Shown here: piece by piece, positions 17,903-26,450 of the stretch
Layout of the letters: each line of letters starts with the position of its first letter
Position numbering within the stretch: the stretch's first letter is position 1
Source: DASYKS01 sp035995205
GTDB taxonomy: Bacteria > Acidobacteriota > Thermoanaerobaculia > Multivoradales > UBA5704
Assembly: GCA_035995205.1 (NCBI GenBank)
Contig: DASYKS010000099.1
Location: forward strand, 62,001 to 126,000
DNA: 64,000 bases
Reading direction: 5' to 3'
The notes under the pieces: model-generated
Told to the model about the DNA's origin: nothing
The model's database searches: none
What the model saw: the letters and a program-made list of their open reading frames with translations, nothing else
Made by a program: the position numbers and the translations under genes

Positions 17903-18301
17903 TGCCCGAAGAGGCCTTCGGTCTCTCCGAAGACGTCTTCCGTCCGTCCGAAGAGAGCTCCCGTTCTACCGACGACGTCTTCCGACCGTCCGAAGAGACT
18001 CACCGGGCGATCCGGAGCTCTTCACGGAAGACCCGGAACGTTAACGGACCATGCCCGGCTGCTCCGCGGTCACCCGGAGAGGTCTTCCGAAGATCCGAAG
18101 GGCGCTCCGCATCGACCGAAGAAGCTCACGGTCCTTCCGAAGAGCCTCACGGTCCATCCGAAGAGATCTTCCGACGGCCGGAAGAGCTTTCCCGACCACC
18201 CGGGACCCTTCCGGACGATCGGGAGCTCGCTTCGGTCGGACCGTGAGTCTCTTCGGTCCGTCCGAAGATCACTCCGGAACATCCGGAGACGCCTTCGGGA
18301 G
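17903..18301. repeat. Array 1: nineteen degenerate 21-bp quasi-palindromic units
   Basis: The sequence divides cleanly into 19 consecutive 21-bp units. They share a pattern close to TCCGAAGA-N2-TCTTCCG followed by a variable spacer of a few bases. The two halves of each unit are inverted complements of each other. Units are diverged, but the period is held throughout. Because 21 is divisible by three, all frames tend to stay open and give heptad-like peptides on both strands (for example SEDVFRP, SEEPHGP), which explains the spurious open frames here. It lies between the SDR gene and the gamma-glutamyl hydrolase gene. A second array of the same type is at 46630-47070. Confidence 0.85.
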
Positions 18302-18329
18302 GTCCGTCAGGCCTGGCGGCTCTTGGATC

Positions 18330-19070
18330 TCACCCTCCGGCGGATCGGGAGCGGCGCTCCGCCGCCGCCTGAACCAACGCGTCGAACAGGCGCTGTTGGC
18401 TCGCATCCCCGTCAGCGGTCGCTTCCGGATGCCATTGCACGGCGAGCAGCCAGGGATGAGCGCCCGGCTTTCCCACCTCCCTCGGCTCCAGCGCCTCGAT
18501 CGTGTCGTCGGCCGCCCACGCAACCGGGCGCAACGGCTCGGCCACCGCGCGGGGAGCTTGGTGGTGGCGCGACTCAGGCATCGGGCGGGTCGTGCCCATC
18601 ACCTCGGCGAGGTGCGAACCGGGCTCGACCTCGACCTCGTGGCGCGGTGGCTTCTCGCCCGACTCCGAGCGGTGGGGGATCGCCCCACCGACCTCGTCCG
18701 GCAGGTGCTCGACGAGCGAACCGCCGAGCGCCACGTTCAGCACCTGCGCGCCGCGACAGATGCAGAGCGCGGGCACGCCGTCGGCCACCAGTCGGCGCGC
18801 GTAGTCGATCTCGGTCGCGTCGCGCTCGGTGTCGACCCGGTCGATCTCGGGGTGGGGCGTGCCGCCATAAAGAGCGGGATCGACGTCGCCACCTCCCGCG
18901 AGGATCAAACCGTCTAGCCGCGCGAGCAACTCAGCGGTCGCCTCCTCGCCCGGCGGTAGAAGGACCGGCAGACCGCCCGCACGGCGCACCGCGAGGACGT
19001 ACTCGACCGGCAGGTCGTACCGCCCGGCGGTGTTCTTCGGATAGGTGGTGATGCCGATCAGGGGACGCAT
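18330..19070 (-). CDS. Class I glutamine amidotransferase, gamma-glutamyl-GABA hydrolase-like (PuuD family)
   Basis: A 246-aa protein starting at the ATG (MRPLIGITTY). It carries the peptidase C26 pattern: LDGLILAGGGDVDPALYGG, nucleophile Cys in ALCICRGAQVLN, and the His-Glu pair in LAVQWHPEA. This is the usual arrangement of PuuD and related gamma-glutamyl hydrolases, which release the gamma-glutamyl group in the last step of the Puu pathway. The start lies eight bases after the stop of the upstream glutamine synthetase-like gene, consistent with an operon. The 21-bp array begins about 30 bp after its stop codon. Confidence 0.87.
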   Translation of the reverse strand: MRPLIGITTYPKNTAGRYDLPVEYVLAVRRAGGLPVLLPPGEEATAELLARLDGLILAGGGDVDPALYGGTPHPEIDRVDTERDATEIDYARRLVADGVPALCICRGAQVLNVALGGSLVEHLPDEVGGAIPHRSESGEKPPRHEVEVEPGSHLAEVMGTTRPMPESRHHQAPRAVAEPLRPVAWAADDTIEALEPREVGKPGAHPWLLAVQWHPEATADGDASQQRLFDALVQAAAERRSRSAGG

Positions 19071-19078
19071 CCAATTCC

Positions 19079-20470
19079 TCACGCCCGCTCGAAATACCGC
19101 TCGCGCTCCCAGCTGGTAACCACGCGGTCGAACTTCTCCTGCTCGGTGCGGAAGAAGTGGACGTAGTGCTCGATCACCTCCGGCCCGAACGCCGCGCGGA
19201 GCATCTCGCTTCCTTCCACCAGGTCGGTCGCTTCGCGCAACGACGCCGGCACCTTGGGGAGATCGCGGGCGACGTAGACATCCCCTTCGAACAGCGGCGG
19301 CGGCTCGATCTTGCCCTCGATTCCGGCGAGGCCCGCGGCGAGGCTCGCGGCGAACGCGAGGTAGGGATTGGCATCCGCTCCCGGAATGCGGCATTCGATG
19401 CGCATCGAGCCGCCGTGGCCGAGGACGCGGAAGCCCGCGGTCCGGTTGTCGTGGCACCAGGCGATGTTGGTCGGCGCCCACGACTGGAAGACGTAGCGCT
19501 TGTACGAGGTCGGGTACGGCGCATAGAACGCCGTGATCTCCCGGGCGTGGTGCATCCAGCCGCCGAGGAACCAGCGAAACAGGTCCGAGCTTAAGAGCGG
19601 GCCGAGCTTCTTCTTGCCCGGAAAGAGCGGCTTCTTGCCTGCCTTGTCCCAGAGCGACAGGTGCAGGTGCATGCTCGACCCGGCGAGATCGGAGCGCCAT
19701 TTGGCCATGAAGGTGACCGCGACCCCCACCTGCATCGCGATCTCCTTGGCCGCCTGTTTGTAGATCGAGTGCCGGTCGGCCATTTCGAGCGCGCCGGAGT
19801 AGACGACGTTCAGCTCGTGCTGGCCGGGTCCCCACTCGCCCTTGCTCGATTCGACCGGCACACCGCTCGCTTCGAGGTGGCGGCGCAAGGCGGCGTTGAA
19901 CGGCTCCTCCTTGGTACCCTGAAGCATGTGGTAGTCCTCGATGTACCAGCCGAAGGTCTCCAGGTTCTGAAAGCCCTTCGCCCGCGCCGAGTCGTAGGTC
20001 TCCTTGAACAAGTAATACTCCAGCTCGGTGGCACCCATCGCCGTGTAGCCGGCCTTCCCGAGACGCTCGATCTGGCGCTTGAGAATCGTGCGCGGCGCGA
20101 TCTCGACCGGCCGGTCGCCTTCGACCGTCATAAGGTCCGCGATCACCAGAGCCGAGCGGTCGAGCCAGGACAGCTGGCGGAGAGTCGAGAAATCGGGCAC
20201 GCAGTGGAAATCGCCGTATCCCTTCTCCCAATTCGTGAACTTGTAGCCGGGCACGACGTCCATCTCCATGTCGACCGTGAGCAGATAGTCGCAGGCGTGC
20301 ATGCCGTGCTTCGCGACGCTGTCGAGGAAGAAGCGCCCGGGGATTCGCTTGCCCATGAAGCGTCCGTAGAGATCGGGGAACACCACGAGCACGGTGTCGA
20401 TCTCGCCCGTGCCTACCTTCCGCCCGAGATCTTCCAGGCTCAGCATGCCGGGATTTGCGCCCTTCGCCAT
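19079..20470 (-). CDS. Glutamine synthetase family gamma-glutamyl ligase (PuuA-like)
   Basis: A 463-aa member of the glutamine synthetase superfamily. Landmarks include DLYGRFMGKRIPG in the beta-grasp N-domain, the metal-binding ATELEYYLF, HLHLSLWDKAG in the catalytic core, and a C-terminal region with RIECRIPGADANPYLAFAA. The length matches PuuA and other gamma-glutamyl-amine ligases rather than canonical GlnA. Together with the adjacent gamma-glutamyl hydrolase and permease it most likely gamma-glutamylates an amine such as putrescine or ethanolamine at ATP cost. The exact amine cannot be deduced. It is the middle gene of a minus-strand operon. Confidence 0.87.
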   Translation of the reverse strand: MAKGANPGMLSLEDLGRKVGTGEIDTVLVVFPDLYGRFMGKRIPGRFFLDSVAKHGMHACDYLLTVDMEMDVVPGYKFTNWEKGYGDFHCVPDFSTLRQLSWLDRSALVIADLMTVEGDRPVEIAPRTILKRQIERLGKAGYTAMGATELEYYLFKETYDSARAKGFQNLETFGWYIEDYHMLQGTKEEPFNAALRRHLEASGVPVESSKGEWGPGQHELNVVYSGALEMADRHSIYKQAAKEIAMQVGVAVTFMAKWRSDLAGSSMHLHLSLWDKAGKKPLFPGKKKLGPLLSSDLFRWFLGGWMHHAREITAFYAPYPTSYKRYVFQSWAPTNIAWCHDNRTAGFRVLGHGGSMRIECRIPGADANPYLAFAASLAAGLAGIEGKIEPPPLFEGDVYVARDLPKVPASLREATDLVEGSEMLRAAFGPEVIEHYVHFFRTEQEKFDRVVTSWERERYFERA

Positions 20471-20504
20471 CGATGCCTCCTGTTCCGCTAAGGTCGCCGG
20501 CCGA

Positions 20505-22151
20505 TTATTTCGTCATCGCCGCTTCGATCTGCCTGAGCGCTTCCTCGCTCGCCGGCTGCGGGCCGCGGAAGCGCTTGCGCGCGTCGACCAGCCAGTAGAC
20601 GAGCATGAACGCGCAGATCAGCACCGTGGTCCAAAGTACCAGCTCGTTCGGCGGGATGAGCAGGAAGATCGAGATCAGCCCGATCCAGAGGATCGAGATG
20701 ACGTTGAACAGGGGGCTCCAGCGTTTGAGGTTCCAGGGCGCGGTTTCCGGCGTCGTGTACTCGCCGCTCTTCTTCCACCGATTCCGCAGGTTGAGCAGGA
20801 TCGGTATGCCGTACGCCCAATAGAGGAAGATGACCGAGATCGCGGTGACGACGTAGAAGGCGCCCGACCAAAGCAGCATCACGACCGCGAGAGTGCAGGT
20901 GATCAGGATCGAGTTGACCGGCGTCCGCCATTTCGGGTGAATCTTGCGAATCCAGGTGTAGCCGGGCATGCCGCCGTCGCGCGCGAAAGCGAACCACATC
21001 CGGCTCATGCTGGTGATCGACGCCAATCCGCAAAGCCACATCGCACCCGCGATGATCACCGCGACGAGATTGGCGAGGAACGGCGTCAGGTTGTCGTAGG
21101 CAATCTTGAGCACCGGATAGGCGTCGGTCGCGGTCGCCGGGATGTCGGTAATAGAGAGGGTGAGCACCATCAGCACCAGATAGCCGACGACCGCCGAGAC
21201 GGCGACCGACAGGAACACTCCCCACGCGGAATTCAGCCGCGCCATGACCGTCTCTTCGGCGACGTGGGCCGAGGCGTCGTAGCCGGTATACGTCCATTGC
21301 GCCTGCAACAGGCCGATCGCGAAGCAGAGCCAGAGGGGAGCCGCCTTGTAGAGACTGGTGAGGAAGGGAAAGAGCGCGAACAACGGCGACGGGATGACCC
21401 ATAGCGGCTGGCCGGTGATCGGGTTGCCGAAGTAGAGCGCGGGAGCGGTCTGTCCGCTCGGGAGGGCCGTGGAGGAGAGGTCGTAAGGGTTGGTGGTGTT
21501 CACGTACTGCATCGCGAACGACAACGGATTGTGGGTCTTGCCCCAGACGGTCAGGAGCAGGGCGATCAGGACCACGCCGCCGATGTGCCACCAGACGCTG
21601 ATGTCGTTCAAACGCGCGGTCCAGCGGATGCCGAAGATGTTGATCAGCATCTGGGGGATCATGATCAGCACCATGACGAAAACGTAGAAGTACCAGTTGG
21701 TCGAAAACGTATGGCCGGTGATCTTGTTGAGCGCGCCGACGATGTAGATCGAGGCCGCGATGTTGATGCCGGAAGTGATCGTGATCTGGCCGATCATGTT
21801 GAACCAGGCGGTCGTCCACGCCCACTTCCTGCCGCCCAGCCGATGCGCCCAGAAGTAGAGGCCGCCGGCGGTGGGGTAGGCAGAGCCCAGCTCGGCCATC
21901 GACGCCGCGATGATCATCACGAACAAGCTGACCACCGGCCAGCCGACCGTATTGATGATCGGCCCGGCGAAGCGCAGGCCGAAGCCGAACAGCAGGATGG
22001 CGCCGGTCAGGATCGAGATGATCGAGAACGAGATGGCGAAGTTCGAGAATCCGCCCATCTCGCGGAACAACTGCTGGGCATAGCCCAGGCGATGGAGATC
22101 CAACTTGTCCTGGGCAATCAGCTCTTCGCGACTCCTGCGCTGCTCCGCCAT
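20505..22151 (-). CDS. APC-family amino acid/polyamine permease
   Basis: A 548-aa protein with about 12 hydrophobic segments, typical of the amino acid/choline transporter branch of the APC superfamily. It begins with a soluble segment and then FSNFAISFSIISILTGAILLF, and contains SMAELGSAYPTAGGLYFWA, the consensus amphipathic region, and GYDASAHVAEET. The ATG is preceded on the minus strand by GGAAAGGGGAA. It is the first gene of the permease, ligase and hydrolase set and probably imports the amine or GABA-like substrate. The 246-bp region upstream separates it from a divergent antitoxin gene. Confidence 0.88.
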   Translation of the reverse strand: MAEQRRSREELIAQDKLDLHRLGYAQQLFREMGGFSNFAISFSIISILTGAILLFGFGLRFAGPIINTVGWPVVSLFVMIIAASMAELGSAYPTAGGLYFWAHRLGGRKWAWTTAWFNMIGQITITSGINIAASIYIVGALNKITGHTFSTNWYFYVFVMVLIMIPQMLINIFGIRWTARLNDISVWWHIGGVVLIALLLTVWGKTHNPLSFAMQYVNTTNPYDLSSTALPSGQTAPALYFGNPITGQPLWVIPSPLFALFPFLTSLYKAAPLWLCFAIGLLQAQWTYTGYDASAHVAEETVMARLNSAWGVFLSVAVSAVVGYLVLMVLTLSITDIPATATDAYPVLKIAYDNLTPFLANLVAVIIAGAMWLCGLASITSMSRMWFAFARDGGMPGYTWIRKIHPKWRTPVNSILITCTLAVVMLLWSGAFYVVTAISVIFLYWAYGIPILLNLRNRWKKSGEYTTPETAPWNLKRWSPLFNVISILWIGLISIFLLIPPNELVLWTTVLICAFMLVYWLVDARKRFRGPQPASEEALRQIEAAMTK

Positions 22152-22362
22152 TGGAGTTCCCCTTTCCCGTCATCGGACGTGGATACGGTCGGCGCGAACG
22201 GGAGGCACGGCGTCACCCGTTCCGTGGGACTGGTACGGCGAAAGCTTTCTTGGGTAAACCAGAGTCTCGGGCGAGTCTAGACCAACATTCGAGAGTCGGC
22301 GATACCCTCTTCGTCGCAACGTTGCCGACCTCCTCCGAGGCGGCAGAACGTAGGCCGACGCA

Positions 22363-22391
22363 TTGACGCCCCTCGGCCCCCGCCGTAGGCT
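22363..22391 (+). promoter_or_regulatory. Sigma70-like promoter, probably giving a leaderless antitoxin mRNA
   Basis: TTGACG at 22363-22368, a 17-bp spacer and TAGGCT at 22386-22391. The expected transcription start falls on or next to the ATG at 22398, and no Shine-Dalgarno sequence is visible, so the message may be leaderless. Confidence 0.45.
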
Positions 22392-22397
22392 ACCGCC

Positions 22398-22625
22398 ATG
22401 AAGATCGAGACCACAGTCGCACTTTCGGAAGAGATCCTCGCGGCGCTCAGCCGGCGCGCGCCGGACGCCGCGCACCGATCCGAGATCGTCGAGGCCGCTC
22501 TGCGAGCCTATTTGCTCCGGCTGCGAAAGCGTGGCGCCTCGGGCGACTTGGAGATCATTAACGCCAACGCCGCCGAGCTCAACGCGGAGGCTGAAGACGT
22601 ACTCTCCTATCAGGTCGCGCTTTGA
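22398..22625 (+). CDS. Ribbon-helix-helix antitoxin (MazE-like)
   Basis: A 75-aa protein. KIETTVALSEEILAALSRR followed by RSEIVEAALRAYL is the typical strand-helix-helix pattern of RHH antitoxins that precede MazF/PemK toxins. The C-terminal half is acidic and would bind the toxin. Its stop codon overlaps (TTGA) the TTG start of a MazF-like remnant, the normal coupling of such modules. As the toxin is broken, this antitoxin is probably an orphan and may still repress its own promoter. Confidence 0.72.
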   Translation: MKIETTVALSEEILAALSRRAPDAAHRSEIVEAALRAYLLRLRKRGASGDLEIINANAAELNAEAEDVLSYQVAL

Positions 22626-22747
22626 AGCGTGGCGAGTTGTATCGGGTCAAGCCCAAGAATTCTCGATCCACGCCGCCAGCGGCCTCGAAACACCGCACCT
22701 TCAGGCCCGCGCCAAGACTCCGGAGCCTGATGGCCAAAGCGCGGTGA
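22622..22747 (+). pseudogene. Remnant of a MazF/PemK-type toxin gene
   Basis: The frame starts TTG AAG CGT and reads LKRGELYRVK, matching the conserved start of MazF-type toxins. After about codon 11 it turns into unrelated proline- and arginine-rich sequence and stops at codon 42. The normal toxin is about 110 aa. The 3' end overlaps the end of the convergent membrane-protein gene, so the toxin gene was probably truncated by a deletion that joined it to that gene. Confidence 0.6.
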
Positions 22748-23315
22748 GGAGCAGCCAGAGCGCTAACAACAGCAGGAAGGGAAAGAGCATCGGAGCCCAG
22801 GGGATGTGGAAGGCGACGGTGAGGGGCGCTGCCGCGCCGTGGGCTATGGCCCCCAGGATGCCGAGCCAGCTGATCCACGGCGATCCCAGAGAACGGTCCC
22901 GTGCTCCGGCGATGATGAGCCCGATGATCAGCGCCGCGAAGATCGGGTAGAGCGCGACGGCGAGCCACATGTGGGTGGTGAGGACCGGCGTGGCTCTCGC
23001 CGCGATCAGGTTGTCGTGATCGACAACCGAGGCGGTGTGGAAAGCCATCTCGATCGCTTGCAGCGCGGTTCCGATCGCCGCGAGACGGACCCAGCGGCGC
23101 GTTCTTTCGGGAGCGGCGACGCCCCGGTTATAGAGGATCAGCCCGACCAGGAGCGAGAGGAAACCGACCAGCATCAACGAGTGCGAGAGAACCCAATTGT
23201 GGTCACCGAGCATCTCCGCCATGTTGCCGCGTGGATGCATGGGTCCCCCGACCATGATGAACAGCGCGGCCAGAGCAAAAAACGGACGCCACACGCTTGA
23301 GCGAGTCAGGCTCAT
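22701..23315 (-). CDS. Uncharacterised integral membrane protein (204 aa)
   Basis: About six hydrophobic segments, with little soluble sequence. A His-rich stretch occurs in the first loop (GPMHPRGNMAEMLGDHNWVLSH) and further His/Asp residues in ASVVDHDN and THMWLAV; such residues could bind a metal or haem, but I do not recognise the family. The start has a strong Shine-Dalgarno sequence (GGGAGGGGAAGC then ATG, minus strand). Its end overlaps the MazF-like remnant. No functional context. Confidence 0.7.
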   Translation of the reverse strand: MSLTRSSVWRPFFALAALFIMVGGPMHPRGNMAEMLGDHNWVLSHSLMLVGFLSLLVGLILYNRGVAAPERTRRWVRLAAIGTALQAIEMAFHTASVVDHDNLIAARATPVLTTHMWLAVALYPIFAALIIGLIIAGARDRSLGSPWISWLGILGAIAHGAAAPLTVAFHIPWAPMLFPFLLLLALWLLLTALWPSGSGVLARA

Positions 23316-23402
23316 GCTTCCCCTCCCATTTGTTGACCTACGATCGGGTTGCGGGGGAGTTTACTACGGGACCCGGCTCGTGAACGGGCCGGGTCCGAGC
23401 TT

Positions 23403-25697
23403 CTACTCGTATGCCAACGCCTCCCGGGTGGAGATCCGGACCGCCGCGCCGGCCGGCAGCCTCGTGGCCAGCAACCCAAAGACGATCGACGTTGCCACCG
23501 TGATGGCGAACCCAATGGGGCTGAACGCATAGCGCAACACGGCGCCTTCGCCGAGCATCAGCTTGCCGAAGAACGCGGAGGCGACGCGGGAGAGCGGCCA
23601 GGAGAGGATCAGCCCCAGCGCCAGGCCCGCGAGGTTCGTGGTCATTCCTTCGGTGACGAAGCGGCGGAGGATGCGCTGGGGTGTCGCGCCGATCGCTCGG
23701 AGGACTCCGATCTCTCGCGTCCGTTCCATCACGGTGATCGAGGTGGCGGAGGCCATGCCGAGGGCCGCTACCCAGAGGACGAGGAAGGCGAGGATTAGGA
23801 GGGTCATCAGGATGATGTTCAGATGGTCGGCGATGATCTTCGTCCGTTCGGCGCGCGACATGACGAAGAGGACGGGGAGGTCGGACGCCGCGACCGCTCG
23901 CTCGATCTCTTTTTTCAGGGCCATCACGCCGCGGAAGCTCTGGTCCTTCGCGGTGAGCAGGAGTGAATCTACCCTGTGCTCGGGGTTCGCCCAGCGGTCG
24001 TAGAACGTTTGGGCGAGATAGACCTTCGGCTTGTCGATTTCTTCGACGATGCCCACCAGCCGCGCCTGGCGTTCTTTCCCTTCGATGCGCAGGGAGAGAA
24101 CCTGGCCCATCTTCGGTTGATGGAAGAGGTGGAGGGCGGCCTGGTTCAAGACCGCCTCGGGTTGCGAGGGCGACTCAAGCCACAGTCCTTCGACCATCCG
24201 CAACGCGACCATCCGGGAATCGAGGGGGAGGGCGACGATGCCGATGCCGTCGGAGGTACCCGTCCCTTGAGTTTGCAGTTCCCCCTTGCCGCCGCTCCAG
24301 GCTTCCGTTCGGTCGATGCCGGAAAGCCCGGCAAGCGCGCGGGAGAACGCCTCGCGCGGCACCGGCCGCGTGGTCGCCACTTGGAGGTCGAAGCGCATCG
24401 AATCGCGGGTGGAGGTGAGGAAATCGAACAGGCTTTGGCGGATGTTGAAGCCGGTCGAAAAGATCGCCACGCCGAGAGCCGTCGCGAGCACCGAGACGAC
24501 CATCCTCTTCGAAAGCCGCCTGCGCATCCGGATGCGCGGTTCGGCGATCGCTTCGCGGACGCTGATTCGCCCGGCGCGCAGCAGCGTCGGTCCGGCGAAC
24601 AGGAAGGGGAGGACGAGCGCCGCGAGAATCAGAGCGACGAGCACGTCGCCCGGCAGCCGGGTCGTGAGGATTTCGAAATTCAGCATGGCGGCGCAGAACT
24701 TCGAGAAGCCATAGCCCGTGGCCACCGCCAGAGGAATCGCCACCAGGCCGGAGGCGACGGCGAAAAGGCCCAGATAGAGTGCGTAGATGCGCATGATCCG
24801 CGAGCGGGTGGCGCCGACCGCTTTCAAGATGCCCACCTGGCGGGTCTGTTTCGCCAGCAGCGCCGCCACGACCTGGCTCACCAGCACGGAGCTGAGCAGG
24901 AAGGCGAGCAGGCCGATCGTGCCGATGATCGCGATCAGCAGGTTGAGCTGCCACTGGTGGGGATGTTCGAGGAAGGCGGGAACATTGACCGAGGCGGCCG
25001 TCGGCCCCGTGCCCTCCCAGGAGGCCCGGAGCGTCGCGAGCGCTTTTTCGACGTCCGCTTTGGAATGGACGTTCCGCCAGCGGATCAGCAGGCGCCGTCC
25101 GGGGATCTCGCCGCTGAGCGCGGAGAAGGTTCGCGGGTCGGTATAGGCGTAGATCACATGGTCCTGTGTTCCCGGGGCCTGTCCCGGGTCGAAGACCAGG
25201 CCGGAGACCGGCACCGCGAGATTCCGGTCGCCGGTCCGGACGCGGGCGACCGACCCGGTGTCGAGGTTCGAAATCCGCCGGCCGTTGCGTTCGATCCGGA
25301 TCGAGCCGACGGCGGAGCTCGCGGCGCCCGATTCGAGGCGTACCTTGGCGATCGAAGCCTGGGTGAAGTCGTCTGCACCGTAGAGCGAGAGCGGCACCCA
25401 GACGTCGGGCCGGACCTCGATCCGCAGCAGGGCGTGGTCGCGCCAGCCGGCCGCCTCGATCTCCGGCCGGGAGAGGAGCTTGCCGAGGTCGAGCCGGCCG
25501 GGCTCTTGGAACGTGACGATCGCGTGGGGTGGGACGGTTCCCAAAAAGTTCTGTCGGAGATCGCGGGAGAGAACGCGGTAGGCCACACCCACCGAGCCCA
25601 CGCCCCAGAGCCCGAGGGCGAGGGCGAATATGACCAGCAGCGACTTGCCGCCGCCGGTTCGGACGTCGCGCCACGCTTTGAGGATCTGGTACCTCAT
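23403..25697 (-). CDS. ABC transporter permease with two FtsX domains
   Basis: A 764-aa membrane protein. It has an N-terminal TM segment, a large extracytoplasmic region (about 40-240), three TM segments with the FtsX pattern (near 250-370), then a second TM, periplasmic region and three-TM FtsX set ending near 750. RTREIGVLRAIGATPQRILRRF is the typical cytoplasmic coupling loop. This full duplication is the layout of DevC/LolCE/MacB-related exporters acting on lipoproteins, lipids or peptides. It overlaps the ATPase gene by four bases (ATGA). Substrate unknown. Confidence 0.88.
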   Translation of the reverse strand: MRYQILKAWRDVRTGGGKSLLVIFALALGLWGVGSVGVAYRVLSRDLRQNFLGTVPPHAIVTFQEPGRLDLGKLLSRPEIEAAGWRDHALLRIEVRPDVWVPLSLYGADDFTQASIAKVRLESGAASSAVGSIRIERNGRRISNLDTGSVARVRTGDRNLAVPVSGLVFDPGQAPGTQDHVIYAYTDPRTFSALSGEIPGRRLLIRWRNVHSKADVEKALATLRASWEGTGPTAASVNVPAFLEHPHQWQLNLLIAIIGTIGLLAFLLSSVLVSQVVAALLAKQTRQVGILKAVGATRSRIMRIYALYLGLFAVASGLVAIPLAVATGYGFSKFCAAMLNFEILTTRLPGDVLVALILAALVLPFLFAGPTLLRAGRISVREAIAEPRIRMRRRLSKRMVVSVLATALGVAIFSTGFNIRQSLFDFLTSTRDSMRFDLQVATTRPVPREAFSRALAGLSGIDRTEAWSGGKGELQTQGTGTSDGIGIVALPLDSRMVALRMVEGLWLESPSQPEAVLNQAALHLFHQPKMGQVLSLRIEGKERQARLVGIVEEIDKPKVYLAQTFYDRWANPEHRVDSLLLTAKDQSFRGVMALKKEIERAVAASDLPVLFVMSRAERTKIIADHLNIILMTLLILAFLVLWVAALGMASATSITVMERTREIGVLRAIGATPQRILRRFVTEGMTTNLAGLALGLILSWPLSRVASAFFGKLMLGEGAVLRYAFSPIGFAITVATSIVFGLLATRLPAGAAVRISTREALAYE

Positions 25698-26383
25698 GGC
25701 CGGCTCCGTTCGTCGGAAATGATCGCGCCGTCGCGGAGGGTCACGACGCGGCCGAATTCCGCGCCGGCGTTTCGCTCATGGGTCACCACGACGACGGTCT
25801 TGCCGGCCTGCGTCTGAGCCCGAAAGATCGCGAGCACCTTTTCGGCGTTCCGGCTGTCGAGGTTGCCGGTCGGCTCGTCGGCCACCAAGAGGGGCGGGTC
25901 GTTCGCCAGAGCCCGGGCGATCGCCGCCCGCTGCTGCTCGCCGCCCGACAGCTCGGCCGGGAGCTTGCCGGCTTGGGGGCCGATCCCCGTCTGTTCGAGC
26001 AGCGACAGCGCCCGACCGCGGCGCTCCGCTTTGGGGACGACGTTCACGAATTCCATCGGCAGCAGGAGGTTTTCCAGGATCGTCAGGTTCGGGATCAGCT
26101 GGAAGAACTGGAAGACGATTCCCACCGTCCGCCCGCGCCAGAGCGCGAGCGGGCCTTCCGCGAGGGTATGGACCTTCGTGCCGCCGACCTCGACCTCGCC
26201 GCGGGTGGGGTGGTCGATGCCGGTGATCATGTTCAGCAGAGACGACTTGCCGCTGCCCGAGGAACCCACGACGGCCAGATGCTCTCCGGCCGCGACCGTA
26301 AGGTTGATGTCCTTGAGCGCCGGGTAGGCGGCGCCGTAGGTGAGAGAGACCGATTTGAGCTGGATGAGATTCGACGTTTGCAT
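25694..26383 (-). CDS. ABC transporter ATP-binding protein (LolD/MacB type)
   Basis: A 229-aa ATPase. It has Walker A GSSGSGKS near 39-46, the Q-loop in VFQFFQLIPNLTILEN, signature LSGGEQQR, and Walker B LLVADEPTGNLD followed by the H-loop VTHE. The residue pattern is that of the MacB/LolD exporter branch. I chose the ATG at 26383 (MQTSN) because GGAG lies ten bases upstream; an in-frame upstream start at 26422 would add 13 unlikely residues. It forms an operon with the permease that follows. Confidence 0.9.
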   Translation of the reverse strand: MQTSNLIQLKSVSLTYGAAYPALKDINLTVAAGEHLAVVGSSGSGKSSLLNMITGIDHPTRGEVEVGGTKVHTLAEGPLALWRGRTVGIVFQFFQLIPNLTILENLLLPMEFVNVVPKAERRGRALSLLEQTGIGPQAGKLPAELSGGEQQRAAIARALANDPPLLVADEPTGNLDSRNAEKVLAIFRAQTQAGKTVVVVTHERNAGAEFGRVVTLRDGAIISDERSRP

Positions 26384-26450
26384 TCGCGCCTGGCTCCGTA
26401 GGTTGGGTCCGACGAGACCCACCGTAGAGGGGCGCGCGGCCCGCGTCGTC

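Noticed and set aside
17831..19051. Open frames through array 1 that encode heptad repeats on both strands
   Set aside because: A 21-bp period keeps every frame in register, so open frames are expected. No frame has a ribosome site and none looks better than the others.
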